A stretch of DNA of 64,000 nt from Thermaerobacter marianensis DSM 12885 (GCF_000184705.1 NC_014831.1:1612001-1676000); one strand, 5' to 3'; counted from the first letter of the stretch, positions 23,697 through 32,308 are shown. Numbers and translations are program-made. Notes: a model not told the origin generated them from the sequence alone.

Positions 23697-24919
23697 CGGC
23701 CCACGGGGCCGCACCCGGCGCCGGTGCCCGGCCTTTGCGCATCGGCATCAGCTGCTACCCGTCCTCGGGGGGCAGCGGCGTGGTGGCTACCGAGCTCGGC
23801 CACCAGCTGGCCGCCCGCGGCCACCAGGTGCACTTCATCAGCCACGACGTGCCCTTCCGCCTGGATCTGACCCGGCCGGGGATCCACTTCCATCCCGTGG
23901 AGGTGCCGTCGTACCCGCTGTTCACCTACCCGCCCTACGACCTGGCCCTGGCCACCCAGATGGCTGCCGTGGCCGAGGAGTGGCAGCTGGACCTGCTCCA
24001 CGTCCACTACGCCATCCCCCACGCCACCGCCGCCTATCTGGCCCGGGCCATGCTGCGGCCCGGCCGCCCGCTGTGGGTGGTCACCACCCTGCACGGGACG
24101 GACATCACCCTTTTGGGAACCCACCCTTCTTTCCAGCGCATCGTCGAGTTCAGCATCAACCGGTCCGACGCGGTGACGGTGGTCTCCCGCTACCTGCGGG
24201 ACGCGACCCTGGCGGCCTTCCGGGTCGAGCGCCCCCTGGAGGTGATCCCCAACTTCGTCGACCCGGCGGTCTTCCACCCGCCGGCCCGCCGGGACGACCC
24301 GGCCCTGCGCCGCGGCCTGGCCGAGCCGGGGGAGCGGATCCTGTTGCACATCTCCAACTTCCGCCCGGCCAAGGACGCACCGGCGGTCATCGCCGTCTTC
24401 GCCCGGGTGTGCCGGCAGGTGCCGGCGCGCCTGCTGCTGGTCGGCCACGGCCCCGACGTGGACCGCTGTGCCCACATGGCCCGGCAGCTGGGCATCGCCG
24501 ACCGGGTGCGGTTCTTGGGCGAGCACACCGACGTGGCGCGGCTGCTGGCGGCGGCGGACCTGTTCCTCCTGCCGTCGCGCCAGGAGGCCTTCGGCCTGGC
24601 GGCCCTGGAGGCCATGGCCTGCGGCGTGCCGGTGATCGCCGCGCGGACGGGCGGCCTGCCCGAGGTGGTGGAACACGGCCGGACGGGCTACCTGGTGCCG
24701 GCCGGCGACGTGGAAGGCATGGCCCGCTGCGCCCTGGACCTGCTGCGGGATCCGGCGCGCCATGCGGCCTTCGCCCGGGCGGCGGTGGAGGTGGCCCACG
24801 GCCGGTTCGCGGCGGAGGCCATCGTCCCCCGCTACGAGGCGCTGTATCGCCGGTTGCTGGGCGGCGGCGGCCCCGCCGCCGCGGCGTCCCCTTCAGTTCC
24901 GGGCGGCGATGTGAGATAA
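23693..24919 (+). CDS. bshA: N-acetyl-alpha-D-glucosaminyl L-malate synthase, bacillithiol synthesis
   Basis: A 408-residue GT4 glycosyltransferase joining UDP-GlcNAc and L-malate, the first step of bacillithiol synthesis. BshA hallmarks include IGISCYPSSGGSGVVATELG at the N-terminus, SHDVPFRLD, HYAIPHATAAYLARAM, TTLHGTDITLLG, VIPNFVDPAVF, HISNFRPAKDAPAVI and the donor-binding LPSRQEAFGLAALEAMACG. The GTG start at 23693 overlaps the bshB1 stop and follows GGGAGGTGG. The third gene, bshC (cysteine ligase), is not in the window. The last ~20 residues are Gly/Ala-rich. Confidence 0.92.
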   Translation: MTAHGAAPGAGARPLRIGISCYPSSGGSGVVATELGHQLAARGHQVHFISHDVPFRLDLTRPGIHFHPVEVPSYPLFTYPPYDLALATQMAAVAEEWQLDLLHVHYAIPHATAAYLARAMLRPGRPLWVVTTLHGTDITLLGTHPSFQRIVEFSINRSDAVTVVSRYLRDATLAAFRVERPLEVIPNFVDPAVFHPPARRDDPALRRGLAEPGERILLHISNFRPAKDAPAVIAVFARVCRQVPARLLLVGHGPDVDRCAHMARQLGIADRVRFLGEHTDVARLLAAADLFLLPSRQEAFGLAALEAMACGVPVIAARTGGLPEVVEHGRTGYLVPAGDVEGMARCALDLLRDPARHAAFARAAVEVAHGRFAAEAIVPRYEALYRRLLGGGGPAAAASPSVPGGDVR

Positions 24920-24920
24920 T
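24915..24920 (+). promoter_or_regulatory. -10 box (GATAAT) of the S1-domain gene
   Basis: TGA-GATAAT overlaps the bshA stop codon and lies 30 bp before the ATG at 24951, which has its own GGAGG ribosome site. Confidence 0.4.
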
Positions 24921-24950
24921 AGCGTCATCCTGGCAGCTAGGAGGCTTGGC

Positions 24951-25313
24951 ATGGCGGAAGCATACACGGTGGGGGATATCGTCGAGGGCACGGTGGATGG
25001 CATCACCGGCTTCGGCGCCTTCGTCAAGTTGCCCGACGGGCGGACCGGCCTGGTCCACATCTCGGAGATCGCCCACGGATGGGTCGAGAACGTCAGCGAC
25101 CACCTGTCGGTGGGCGACACGGTGAAGGTCAAGGTCCTGCGCATCGACGAGGCCAACAACAAGATCGCCCTGTCCATCAAGGCCACCCAGCCGGCGCCGC
25201 CGGACGGCGGGCGCCGGCCGCGCCGCGACAACCGCGACTTCGAGCGCAAGCTGGCGGACTTCCTCAAGCAGTCGGAGAAGAAGCTGCGCGACGCCCGCCT
25301 CGAGCGCTGGTAA
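24951..25313 (+). CDS. S1 RNA-binding domain protein (YugI-like)
   Basis: A 120-residue protein. Residues 5-80 are one S1 domain: VGDIVEGTVDGITGFGAFVKLPDG, GLVHISEIAHGWVENVSDHL, GDTVKVKVLRIDEANNKIALSIK. The basic tail (RRPRRDNRDFERKLADFLKQ) is like that of the Bacillus general-stress protein YugI/GSP13, which associates with ribosomes. GGAGG lies 6 nt before the ATG. An intrinsic terminator follows at 25346-25371, so it is likely a single-gene transcript. In several Firmicutes a similar gene sits by the cell-division gene divIC; here it sits between bshA and a flippase. Confidence 0.85.
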   Translation: MAEAYTVGDIVEGTVDGITGFGAFVKLPDGRTGLVHISEIAHGWVENVSDHLSVGDTVKVKVLRIDEANNKIALSIKATQPAPPDGGRRPRRDNRDFERKLADFLKQSEKKLRDARLERW

Positions 25314-25345
25314 GCTCCCGACGACGAACACGCCGACCCGCACCC

Positions 25346-25371
25346 CGGCCGCCGGGCGAACCTGGCGGCCG
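25346..25371 (+). terminator. Intrinsic terminator after the S1-domain gene
   Basis: CGGCCGCC (25346-25353) pairs with GGCGGCCG (25364-25371) across a 10-nt loop, followed by TTTCGCATTGGTTTT. Confidence 0.7.
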
Positions 25372-25437
25372 TTTCGCATTGGTTTTGAGCCCGTCCGCCG
25401 CTGCATAGGCATGGTGGGGTGAGGGGACGGGATCGGC

Positions 25438-26970
25438 ATGGGGGGCATCATCCGCTCCACCCTGTGGCTCACCGCCGGGAATCTGGCCAACCGCGTGATC
25501 GGCCTCGGGTACCGGCTGCTCCTCGGACGGCTGCTGGATCCCGCCCGCCTGGGGCTCTTCCAGCTCGCCATGTCCCTCTACTTCTCCCTGCTCACGCCCG
25601 TGGTGGCCGGGCTGCCCGATGCGGTGGCCCGGGTGACGGCGCGCAGCCCGGTGCATCCGGCTCTGCCCCGGGTCATCGCCCGCACCGCCTGGGTCGCCGT
25701 GGCGGGCGTCGCCCTGCCCGCCGCCTGGTTGCTGGTGACGGGCTGGACGCCACCGGGTCCGGGCTGGGTCGAAGCGCGGCGCGCGGTTCCGCTGGCGTTG
25801 CTCCTGCCCGCCATCGCCCTGGCCGCGGCTTCGGCCGTGCTGCGCGGGCAATTCCTGGGCGACGGCCGCTCCGCCTGGATCGTCGTCGCCCAGTTGGTGG
25901 AGCAGCTGGTCCGGGTCGGCGCCCTGTTCCTGGCCGTCCACCCCGGGGTGGTCTTGCCCTGGCCGCCGCTGGTGTTCCTGGTGGGCCTGCTGATCGCCGG
26001 CGAAGCGGTCGGGTTCCTCATCACGCTGCTGGCCTACCGCGCCGTCCCGCCGGCACCCCCCGACGCGGCCCCCCGCGACCCGGGTGCCGGCGGGCCGCCG
26101 AGCCTGGGCGAGGTCCTGGCCCTGGCGGGCCCCGCCACCGTGGAGCGCATCCTGCTCTCCGCCGCCCGGCTGGTGGAGGCGACCCTGATTCCCACCCGGC
26201 TGGTCCAGGTGGGGCTGACCGTCACCCAGGCCCTGGCGGTCTACGGCGAGCTGGGCAGCCTGGCCGCCCCCCTGCTGCTGCTCCCCACCGTCTTCAGCGG
26301 CGCCCTGGCCGCCTCCATCGTGCCCGCGGTGGCCCAGGTCGAGCACGACCCGCGCCGCCTGCGCGAGCAGGTGCGGCGGGTGGTGGCCGTGGCGCTGCAC
26401 CTGGGCGTGCTGGCCGCCGTGCTGTTCCGCCGGGAGGGCGGCGCGCTGGCGGCCCTGCTGTTTCCGGATGCGGCAGGCGGCGACTATCCCGGTGCCGGCC
26501 GGCTCATCCACTGGGTGGCGCCGGCGGCGCTGCTCCTGTATACCGACCAGGTGGCGGCGGCGGTGATGCGGGGCCTGGGCCGGCCCCTGGAACCCATGCT
26601 GGTCGACCTGACCTCGGCGGCGGTCCGGGTGGCGGTGATCGCCTGGGGGATCCGGCCGGGCATGGACCCCGAGGCCGCCGTCCGGATGGTGTGTCTCTCC
26701 GTGGTGGTCGACGTGGCCGTGGCCGGGTGCGGCAACCTGACCTGCGCCCTCTGGCGCACGGGCACCCGGCCGGACCTGCTGGGGTGGCTGGTGCTGCCGG
26801 CCTGCGCCGGGCTGGCCGCGGAGGGCCTTCTGAACGGTCTCGGTGCGGTGCTGGGTCCCGGCCTGGCGGGGCGTCTGGCCAGCTGGACCGCCGCCGCGCT
26901 GGCCGTGGCCATCATCGCCTGGGTGGCCGCCATTCCGGCCCGCCGCTCCCGGCCGGCCCTGCCGGCGTGA
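25438..26970 (+). CDS. spoVB: Polysaccharide/lipid flippase, stage V sporulation protein B-like
   Basis: A 510-residue membrane protein of the MOP (MurJ/Wzx/SpoVB) superfamily with about 14 membrane segments. The N-terminus ([21 protein letters not shown]) and the arrangement of helix pairs, e.g. [20 protein letters not shown] and [19 protein letters not shown], fit SpoVB/MviN-type flippases of peptidoglycan or cortex precursors. A G-rich ribosome site precedes the ATG at 25438. Since the genome is from a spore former, a cortex role is plausible; MurJ-type lipid II transport or exopolysaccharide export are alternatives. Confidence 0.7.
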   Translation: MGGIIRSTLWLTAGNLANRVIGLGYRLLLGRLLDPARLGLFQLAMSLYFSLLTPVVAGLPDAVARVTARSPVHPALPRVIARTAWVAVAGVALPAAWLLVTGWTPPGPGWVEARRAVPLALLLPAIALAAASAVLRGQFLGDGRSAWIVVAQLVEQLVRVGALFLAVHPGVVLPWPPLVFLVGLLIAGEAVGFLITLLAYRAVPPAPPDAAPRDPGAGGPPSLGEVLALAGPATVERILLSAARLVEATLIPTRLVQVGLTVTQALAVYGELGSLAAPLLLLPTVFSGALAASIVPAVAQVEHDPRRLREQVRRVVAVALHLGVLAAVLFRREGGALAALLFPDAAGGDYPGAGRLIHWVAPAALLLYTDQVAAAVMRGLGRPLEPMLVDLTSAAVRVAVIAWGIRPGMDPEAAVRMVCLSVVVDVAVAGCGNLTCALWRTGTRPDLLGWLVLPACAGLAAEGLLNGLGAVLGPGLAGRLASWTAAALAVAIIAWVAAIPARRSRPALPA

Positions 26971-27097
26971 CCGTCGTCCGCCACGCCCCGCTCCCGGGCG
27001 GCATGAACCGCTGGCCCCCGTGGCGAAGTTACGGGCACCGGCCCGTCCCCAGCCCCGCGGGGACGCAGCCTGCGACCATCACGGGGAGGTGGAGTGG

Positions 27098-27544
27098 GTG
27101 CGCGTCGCGCTGATCGCCCACGACAAGAAGAAGCCCGACATGCTGGAATTCGTCCGCCGTTACCGGGACGTGCTGGCCCGCCACGAGCTGGTGGCCACGG
27201 GGACCACCGGGCGCATGATCGCCGAGGCCACGGGGCTTCCCGTCCAGTGCTACCTCTCGGGCCCGCTGGGCGGGGATCAGCAGATCGGCAGCGAGATCGC
27301 CGCCGGCCGCATCGACGTGGTGTTCTTCCTGCGCGACCCGCTGACGGCCCATCCCCACGAGCCCGACGTCAGCGCCCTCCTCCGCCTGTGCGACGTCCAC
27401 AACCTCCCCATCGCCACGAACCTGGGCACGGCCGAGGCCGTCATGGCGCACCTGGCGCGCCTGGACGGTTCCCGGGCGGACCCACGGGTCACCGGCACGG
27501 ACGGGCCGGCGGGCGGCGCGGGCGGCGCCGGCGGCGGACCTTGA
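27098..27544 (+). CDS. mgsA: Methylglyoxal synthase
   Basis: A 148-residue enzyme making methylglyoxal and phosphate from dihydroxyacetone phosphate. The MGS-like domain is complete: [17 protein letters not shown], the phosphate-binding [23 protein letters not shown] with the catalytic aspartate (D60), [24 protein letters not shown] with the catalytic histidine region, and [12 protein letters not shown]. The GTG start at 27098 follows GGGGAGGTGG; an earlier start is not supported. The last ~20 residues are a Gly/Ala tail. In Bacillus, mgsA is adjacent to bshB1-bshA; here it is on the same strand but separated by two genes. Bacillithiol helps detoxify methylglyoxal. Confidence 0.9.
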   Translation: MRVALIAHDKKKPDMLEFVRRYRDVLARHELVATGTTGRMIAEATGLPVQCYLSGPLGGDQQIGSEIAAGRIDVVFFLRDPLTAHPHEPDVSALLRLCDVHNLPIATNLGTAEAVMAHLARLDGSRADPRVTGTDGPAGGAGGAGGGP

Positions 27545-27961
27545 CCCGGCCGCGCCCATGACGCGGCGGCGGGCCGCGACGCGGCGCCCACCCGTGGCGC
27601 GGTGCCGCCGTGGCCTGCGGGAAGGGCGCCGGGAGCAGGACGGGATCGGGACGGGCCCGGGATGGGATGGACCCGGGCGCGGCGTCTGGCCCGCGGCCGG
27701 CCGCCGAGCGGCAGCCGCGGCGGGCGCGCGGGGCGGCGACGGAGCGCGGCGGAGCCGGCGGGGCATCGCGCCCGGCGGGCGGGACCCGGCGGCCGGCCAG
27801 CGGGTTGCTGGGGCAGGTGCGGGGCACAGGGCAGCGCGCGGGGCGCAACGGCAAGGAGGCGGGGACCGGAGCCCCCGCCTCGGGGTGTCCTGTGTGGCCG
27901 GGTGCCGGTGCGCGCGGCCGGCGCGGGCACCGGTACCCTGGTGGCACGTCAGGTCCGGCGC
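27545..27961. other. Long GC-rich intergenic stretch between convergent mgsA and ssp
   Basis: 417 bases of very GC-rich, low-complexity sequence. Frames are open only because of composition; no domain or good ribosome-site/start combination was seen. A hairpin at 27857-27880 probably ends the ssp transcript. Confidence 0.6.
27857..27880 (-). terminator. Probable terminator hairpin after ssp
   Basis: AGGCGGGG (27857-27864) pairs with CCCCGCCT (27873-27880) across an 8-nt loop, about 80 nt past the ssp stop. Only a weak U-tract (CCTTGCCGTTG) follows in the minus direction. Confidence 0.4.
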
Positions 27962-28222
27962 TTACCGGGTCTGCTGGCCGGGAATCTGCTGGCTGACCGG
28001 AGGCAGGGTGCCCTGCTGGGCGAGCTGCTGCTCGGCCAGCGCGATCATGCGCCGCACCATGTGACCGCCGACGGCGCCCGTCAGGCGGGTCGGCATGTCG
28101 CCCCAGTAACCGTCCTGCGGGACCTGAATGCCCAGCTCCTGCGCCACCTCGTACTTGAAGCGGTCCAGCGCCTGTTCCGCACCGCGGAAGAGGGCGCGGT
28201 TCCGCTGCTGACCCTGGGCCAT
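27962..28222 (-). CDS. ssp: Small acid-soluble spore protein, alpha/beta type
   Basis: An 86-residue DNA-binding spore protein. The SASP signatures are clear: FKYEVAQELG, where E25 marks the GPR protease cleavage region, and GYWGDMPTRLTGAVGGHMVRRMIALAEQQL, the DNA-binding C-terminal block. In spores such proteins coat DNA in an A-like form and protect it from UV and heat. The ATG at 28220-28222 follows AAAGGAGGTG by 5 nt. A sigma-G-like promoter lies ~50 bp upstream. It is strong evidence that the organism forms endospores. Confidence 0.92.
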   Translation of the reverse strand: MAQGQQRNRALFRGAEQALDRFKYEVAQELGIQVPQDGYWGDMPTRLTGAVGGHMVRRMIALAEQQLAQQGTLPPVSQQIPGQQTR

Positions 28223-28274
28223 TGTCGCACCTCCTTTGCGCATCGCGAAGGCCGTCGTTGCCCGAGGCAGTCAT

Positions 28275-28304
28275 AGCATGAGGACGCCCTGATCCCTTCA
28301 TGCT
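28275..28304 (-). promoter_or_regulatory. Sigma-G-like forespore promoter of ssp
   Basis: On the minus strand GCATGA (28299-28304) and CATGCTA (28275-28281) are 17 bp apart. CATGCTA matches the sigma-G -10 consensus CATWMTA at six of seven positions. The predicted transcript starts ~46 nt before the ssp ATG. Confidence 0.55.
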
Positions 28305-28418
28305 GCCAAGCTCAGGGTGCTTCACCGGCATTCGGGTTCCGCCCCGAATCCCGCGACAAGGGCGGCTTTCCCCGCACCGGGCCCAGTTCGGCGCCTACGG
28401 CCGGGCCATGCCCATGGA

Positions 28419-28440
28419 ACGAATTGTCAACGAATTGTCA
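28419..28440 (+). repeat. Perfect 11-bp tandem repeat upstream of korAB
   Basis: ACGAATTGTCA occurs twice with no gap (28419-28429, 28430-28440) in an AT-rich island ~65-85 bp before the kor -10 box. Nearby (28467-28479) lies a small palindrome TGCAA-AG-TTGCA. These are likely transcription-factor sites; the factor is unknown. Confidence 0.55.
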
Positions 28441-28502
28441 GACCTGCAGGAATCGTTGCGGGTCCCTGCAAAGTTGCATGGGCGATTGCGAAGCCGGCGT
28501 AG

Positions 28503-28508
28503 TACAAT
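28503..28508 (+). promoter_or_regulatory. -10 box (TACAAT) of korAB
   Basis: TACAAT in the AT-rich leader, 60 bp before the korA GTG. The -35 region is poor, which together with upstream repeats suggests an activator. Confidence 0.5.
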
Positions 28509-28568
28509 ACCTTTGCAACCGAAAGCGGATGGCGGCTTCCGCCGAATCCTTCTAAGGAGGCAGCGTCC

Positions 28569-30344
28569 GTGAGCAATGAGCTCACCTGGGTGGTAGGCGG
28601 CCAGCAGGGCGAGGGGATCGACACGACGGGTGAGATCCTGGCGTCGGCGCTGAACCGCCTTGGTTATCATATCTACGGTTATCGGACCTTCGGGTCCCGC
28701 ATCAAAGGCGGCCACACCAACTACCGGATCCGCATCGCCCAGCGACCGGTATATGGCATCGCCCCCAAGATCGACGTGCTCATCGCGTTCGATCAGGACA
28801 GCATCAACCGCCTCGCCGGCGAGATGGCCCCGGGAGGCGTCATTGTTTTTAACGGCAAGGGCGGGCGCGGCAAGCTGCCGGCCGCCGTGGAAGGCGTGCG
28901 GCTGGTGGAGGTCCCGATGCTGGACCTGGCCCGGGAACTGGGCAACCCCATCATGAAGAACATGGTGGGCGTCGGCGTCTCCGCGGCGCTGCTGGGCCTG
29001 GCTCCGGAAGACATCGAGCCGGTCATCGACGAGCGCTTCGCCGGCAAGGGCGGCAAACTGGCGGATGCCAACAAGGCGGCCCTGCGCAGGGGTTATGAGG
29101 CCGCGATGGCGGCCCTGGGCGAGGTGGACGGGCGCCTGCAGCTGGAGCCCGCCGATGGCCGTCGCCGTTACCTCATGACCGGCGACGAGGCCGCCGCCTT
29201 CGGCGCGCTGGTGGCGGGCTGCCGGCTGGTGGCGGCCTACCCCATCACCCCGGCGTCGGAGATCATGCACTGGCTCGTCAAGAAGCTGCCCCGCTACGGC
29301 GGCGTCGTCGTGCAGGCGGAGGACGAGATCGCGGCCATCAGCACGGTGATCGGTGCCGGCTACGCCGGGGTGCGCGCGCTGACGTCCACTTCCGGCCCGG
29401 GCTTCTCCCTGATGCAGGAGGCCCTGGGGTACGCCGGCATGATCGAGGCGCCGTGCGTGATCGTCAACGTGCAGCGCGCGGGCCCCAGCACGGGCATGCC
29501 CACCAAGCACGAGCAGTCCGACCTGTTCGAGATGGTCATGGGCTCCCACGGCGACCTGCCGCGCATCGTCCTGGCGCCCATCACCATCGAGGACTGCTTC
29601 TACGGTGCCGTCGACGCGTTCAACCTGGCGGACCGGTACCAGACGCCGGTCATCTTGGCCATGGACCTGGCCCTGGGACTGGGCAAGCAGACGGTCGACG
29701 ATATCGACTTCAGCCGGGTCCGCATCGACCGCGGCGAGGTCGCCCTGCCCGACGACCTGAACTGGGATGGCGGCGACTTCAAGCGCTACCGGTTCACCGA
29801 CAGCGGCATCTCGCCCCGGTCGCTGCCCGGCATGCCCGGCGGCCTGCACCTGGCCACGGGCCTGGAGCACGACGAGACCGGCCACATCACCGAGGACCGC
29901 GGCAACCGCGTGCGCATGATGCAGAAGCGCCTGCGCAAGTTCGCCGCGGTGGAGGGCGTGGAGGCCGTGCGTTACGAGGGCCCCGAGCAGGCCGACGTTC
30001 TGCTGGTCGGCTGGGGGGCGAGCTACGGTGCCCTGCGCGAGGCGCGGGAGGCACTGGCTGCCCGCGGCATCGCCGCCGGCCACGCCCACATCCGGTTGCT
30101 GGCGCCCTTCCCGGCGGCGCCGGTGGAGGAACTGGTGGGCCGGGCCAAGCACGTGTTCGTGGCGGAGAACAACGCCCAGGGCCAGCTGGCGGCCCTGATG
30201 CGCCAGCACCTGGACAGCGCCGACAAGGCGCGGCTGAAGACCATCAACAAGTATGACGGCACCTTGTTCCTCCCGGCGGAGATCGTGGAGCCGGTGCTGG
30301 CCGCGGTGTCCCCCATGGCCGCGGCGGCCAAGGAGGTCGGCTGA
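28569..30344 (+). CDS. korA: 2-oxoacid:ferredoxin oxidoreductase, fused gamma-alpha subunit
   Basis: A 591-residue subunit of a 2-oxoacid (probably 2-oxoglutarate) ferredoxin oxidoreductase. Residues ~1-190 are the gamma domain (WVVGGQQGEGIDTTGEILA, YRTFGSRIKGGHTNYRIRIA), and ~195-590 the alpha domain (GDEAAAFGALVAGCRLVAAYPITPASE, LTSTSGPGFSLMQEALGYAG, RAGPSTGMPTKHEQSDL). The gamma-alpha fusion with a separate beta subunit is the two-subunit KorAB type. GTG start at 28569 follows AAGGAGG. korB begins 3 nt after the stop. It would interconvert 2-oxoacid + CoA and acyl-CoA + CO2 with reduced ferredoxin. Confidence 0.9.
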   Translation: MSNELTWVVGGQQGEGIDTTGEILASALNRLGYHIYGYRTFGSRIKGGHTNYRIRIAQRPVYGIAPKIDVLIAFDQDSINRLAGEMAPGGVIVFNGKGGRGKLPAAVEGVRLVEVPMLDLARELGNPIMKNMVGVGVSAALLGLAPEDIEPVIDERFAGKGGKLADANKAALRRGYEAAMAALGEVDGRLQLEPADGRRRYLMTGDEAAAFGALVAGCRLVAAYPITPASEIMHWLVKKLPRYGGVVVQAEDEIAAISTVIGAGYAGVRALTSTSGPGFSLMQEALGYAGMIEAPCVIVNVQRAGPSTGMPTKHEQSDLFEMVMGSHGDLPRIVLAPITIEDCFYGAVDAFNLADRYQTPVILAMDLALGLGKQTVDDIDFSRVRIDRGEVALPDDLNWDGGDFKRYRFTDSGISPRSLPGMPGGLHLATGLEHDETGHITEDRGNRVRMMQKRLRKFAAVEGVEAVRYEGPEQADVLLVGWGASYGALREAREALAARGIAAGHAHIRLLAPFPAAPVEELVGRAKHVFVAENNAQGQLAALMRQHLDSADKARLKTINKYDGTLFLPAEIVEPVLAAVSPMAAAAKEVG

Positions 30345-30347
30345 GCT

Positions 30348-31226
30348 ATGGCGACAGTCACCCGTACTCCCAAGGACTACCGGACCAACGCGGCACCCTG
30401 GTGGTGCCCGGGGTGCGGCGACTTCGGCGTGCTGCGCGCGCTGCAGGAGGCCGCGGCCAAGCTGAACCTGGCGCCGGAGAACGTGGTCCTGGTGGCCGGC
30501 ATCGGCTGCTCGGGCAAGATCGGCGACTACTTCCGGTCCTACAGCGTCCACACGGTCCACGGGCGCACCATGCCCGTGGCCATGGGCATCAAGCTGGCCA
30601 ACCGGAACCTGACGGTGATCGCCGCCGGCGGCGACGGCGACGGCTACGGCATCGGCCTGAACCACTTCATCCACGCCGTGCGGCGCAACATCGACATCAC
30701 GTACATCGTGATGGACAACCACATTTACGGGCTGACCAAGGGCCAGTTCTCGCCCACCAGCGCCCAGGGATTCAAGACCACGTCGTCGCCCGCGGGTACC
30801 GCGGACCGGCCCGTCAAGCCCCTGCAGCTGGCCCTCGCGGCGGGGGTCACGTACCTGGCCCAGGCCTTCTCCTCCTATCCGGAGCACATGGCCGAGATCA
30901 TCGCCGAGGCCATCCAGCACAAGGGCTTCTCGCTGGTCAACTGCATCAGCCCGTGCGTGACGTACAACAAGGTCAACACCTACGACTTCTACAAGGAGCA
31001 CCTGGTCAACCTGGACGAGGACCCGGGCTACGATCCGCGCAACTACGACCTGGCCGTGGAGACGGTGCGCAAGCACGACGAGCTGGTCATCGGCCGGATC
31101 TACATCAACGACAGCCAGCCGTCGTACCAGGACTTGCTGCCGGGCTACGCGGAGGAGCCGCTGGTCCAGGCGAAGCTGGACTACGAGCCCGAGCACTGGC
31201 AGGAGATCCTGAAGGAGTTCGCGTGA
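30348..31226 (+). CDS. korB: 2-oxoacid:ferredoxin oxidoreductase, beta subunit
   Basis: A 292-residue TPP-binding beta subunit. WWCPGCGDFGVLRALQEA with the CxxC of the FeS/TPP region, VLVAGIGCSGKIGDYF, the Mg-TPP motif GGDGDGYGIGLNHFIHAVRRN, and DNHIYGLTKGQFSPTS are typical of KorB. LVNCISPCVTYN supplies another conserved cysteine pair. The ribosome site AAGGAGGTCGG lies inside the end of korA. A strong hairpin (31346-31380) ends the operon. It forms the active heterodimer with KorA and needs a ferredoxin, which is not encoded here. Confidence 0.92.
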   Translation: MATVTRTPKDYRTNAAPWWCPGCGDFGVLRALQEAAAKLNLAPENVVLVAGIGCSGKIGDYFRSYSVHTVHGRTMPVAMGIKLANRNLTVIAAGGDGDGYGIGLNHFIHAVRRNIDITYIVMDNHIYGLTKGQFSPTSAQGFKTTSSPAGTADRPVKPLQLALAAGVTYLAQAFSSYPEHMAEIIAEAIQHKGFSLVNCISPCVTYNKVNTYDFYKEHLVNLDEDPGYDPRNYDLAVETVRKHDELVIGRIYINDSQPSYQDLLPGYAEEPLVQAKLDYEPEHWQEILKEFA

Positions 31227-31345
31227 CGGGCCCCGCCCGGCGGCCCGCACCGCGGAGGAACCCGGACCGCGGACGGGCCCGCACCGCCCGGGCCCCCATC
31301 CCCCAGGTCACCGCTCCGCGGGTTGGTCAGGACATGGGGAGGAAC

Positions 31346-31380
31346 GCGGCACCCGGCGCCGGCCAGGCGCCGGGTGCCGC
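31346..31380 (+). terminator. Terminator hairpin of korAB (15-bp perfect stem)
   Basis: The arms at 31346-31360 and 31366-31380 pair perfectly over 15 bp with a 5-nt loop, followed by ATCTTT. It lies 120 nt past the korB stop. Confidence 0.6.
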
Positions 31381-31440
31381 ATCTTTGGCGCCCGCCGGCT
31401 GCGCTCCCCCACCGCCCCGTCTGCTCGCCGGGTCCACCGC

Positions 31441-31500
31441 CGCGGGGCGGCCGGCGGCGGCCGGCGGCACCGTGCACCGGCCGCCGCCGGCCGCCCCGCG
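31441..31500. repeat. Perfect 24-bp inverted repeat
   Basis: The arm at 31441-31464 is the exact reverse complement of 31477-31500, with a 12-nt centre. It follows the kor terminator hairpin by 60 bp in the 425-bp non-coding stretch before the DinB-like gene. It could be a second terminator or a cruciform-forming element; no flanking target-site duplication was noticed. Confidence 0.55.
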
Positions 31501-31610
31501 GGCCATGGGGCCGGTCCCGTCGCGCGGGCCGCCACCCGCTGCCACCTGGCGACGGCTCACCCGGTCGGGGCCGCCGCTGGCCGGTCCCCCCGAGCGTGAC
31601 TCCCAGGCAT

Positions 31611-31620
31611 TGGGTACAAT
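31611..31620 (+). promoter_or_regulatory. Extended -10 promoter of the DinB-like gene
   Basis: TG-GG-TACAAT with TACAAT at 31615-31620, 31 bp before the ATG at 31652, which is preceded by GGGAGGTGG. Confidence 0.5.
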
Positions 31621-31651
31621 ACGAACAAACCCGCCGCGGGAGGTGGCGGCC

Positions 31652-32308
31652 ATGCCGGTCCACACCCTGGACGATCTCCAGAGCTACATCGCCCACGCGC
31701 GCCGCAAGGTCCTGCGCCTGGCCGGCCAGGTCCCGCGGGAGCTGTGGACCCGGCGCCCGGCTCCGGACCGGTGGTCGGTGCTGGACAACCTGGAGCATCT
31801 GGTGCTGACCGAGCGGTTCTGCGGCGATCTTCTGGAGCGGATGCTGGAGCGGGCCCGCCAGGAAGGCCGGATGAGCCGCGGTTTGCCCGTCCAGTGGATC
31901 GATGCCCGCCCCGTCATGCTGGATGCCGAGGGCAAGACCTACAGCGCCCCCGTCTGGGCCGAACCCCGCGGCCGCTGGGACGACCAGGAGGTGGCAGCGG
32001 AACTGGCCACCTCGCGACGGCGGCTGGAGGCCATCCTTCAGGACCTTCCCCGTTACGACGTGGAGCGGATCATCGAACCCCACCCCGTCTACGGGTGGCC
32101 CTTCAACGCCGCCCAGTGGATCCACTTCGTTGGCCTGCACGAGAACGTCCACGCCCGGCAATTGGAGCGCATCGCGCGGCACTGGATCCAGCAGGGCGCC
32201 ATCCCCGACCTTGCCTCCCTGGCCGGCCCGGAGGACCCGGACTCGCCCGGCGGCAGGGGCGACGGCCGTGCCGGGACGCCCGGATTCCGCCGCGGCAGGC
32301 CCCGGTGA
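31652..32308 (+). CDS. DinB-family protein
   Basis: A 218-residue protein of the DinB/YfiT four-helix-bundle family. ELWTRRPAPDRWSVLDNLEHLVLTE carries the first metal-histidine helix and WIHFVGLHENVHARQLERI the second, with histidines positioned for the usual three-His metal site. Family members include bacillithiol- or mycothiol-dependent transferases and uncharacterised stress proteins; with bsh genes present, a bacillithiol-S-transferase role is possible but unproven. Promoter and ribosome site are clear. The C-terminal ~30 residues are Gly/Arg-rich. Convergent with the DUF84 gene, 5 bp apart. Confidence 0.75.
   Translation: MPVHTLDDLQSYIAHARRKVLRLAGQVPRELWTRRPAPDRWSVLDNLEHLVLTERFCGDLLERMLERARQEGRMSRGLPVQWIDARPVMLDAEGKTYSAPVWAEPRGRWDDQEVAAELATSRRRLEAILQDLPRYDVERIIEPHPVYGWPFNAAQWIHFVGLHENVHARQLERIARHWIQQGAIPDLASLAGPEDPDSPGGRGDGRAGTPGFRRGRPR

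Noticed and set aside
20276-24919. A 1547-residue continuous plus-strand reading frame
   Set aside because: Only its last 408 residues (bshA) are real; the rest is opposite the UbiB-, Dph6- and M20-type genes and has shadow composition (runs of A, G, P, R).
27558-28064. 168-residue plus-strand frame between mgsA and ssp
   Set aside because: Arg/Gly/Ala-rich, no ribosome site, overlaps ssp on the other strand and matches no family.
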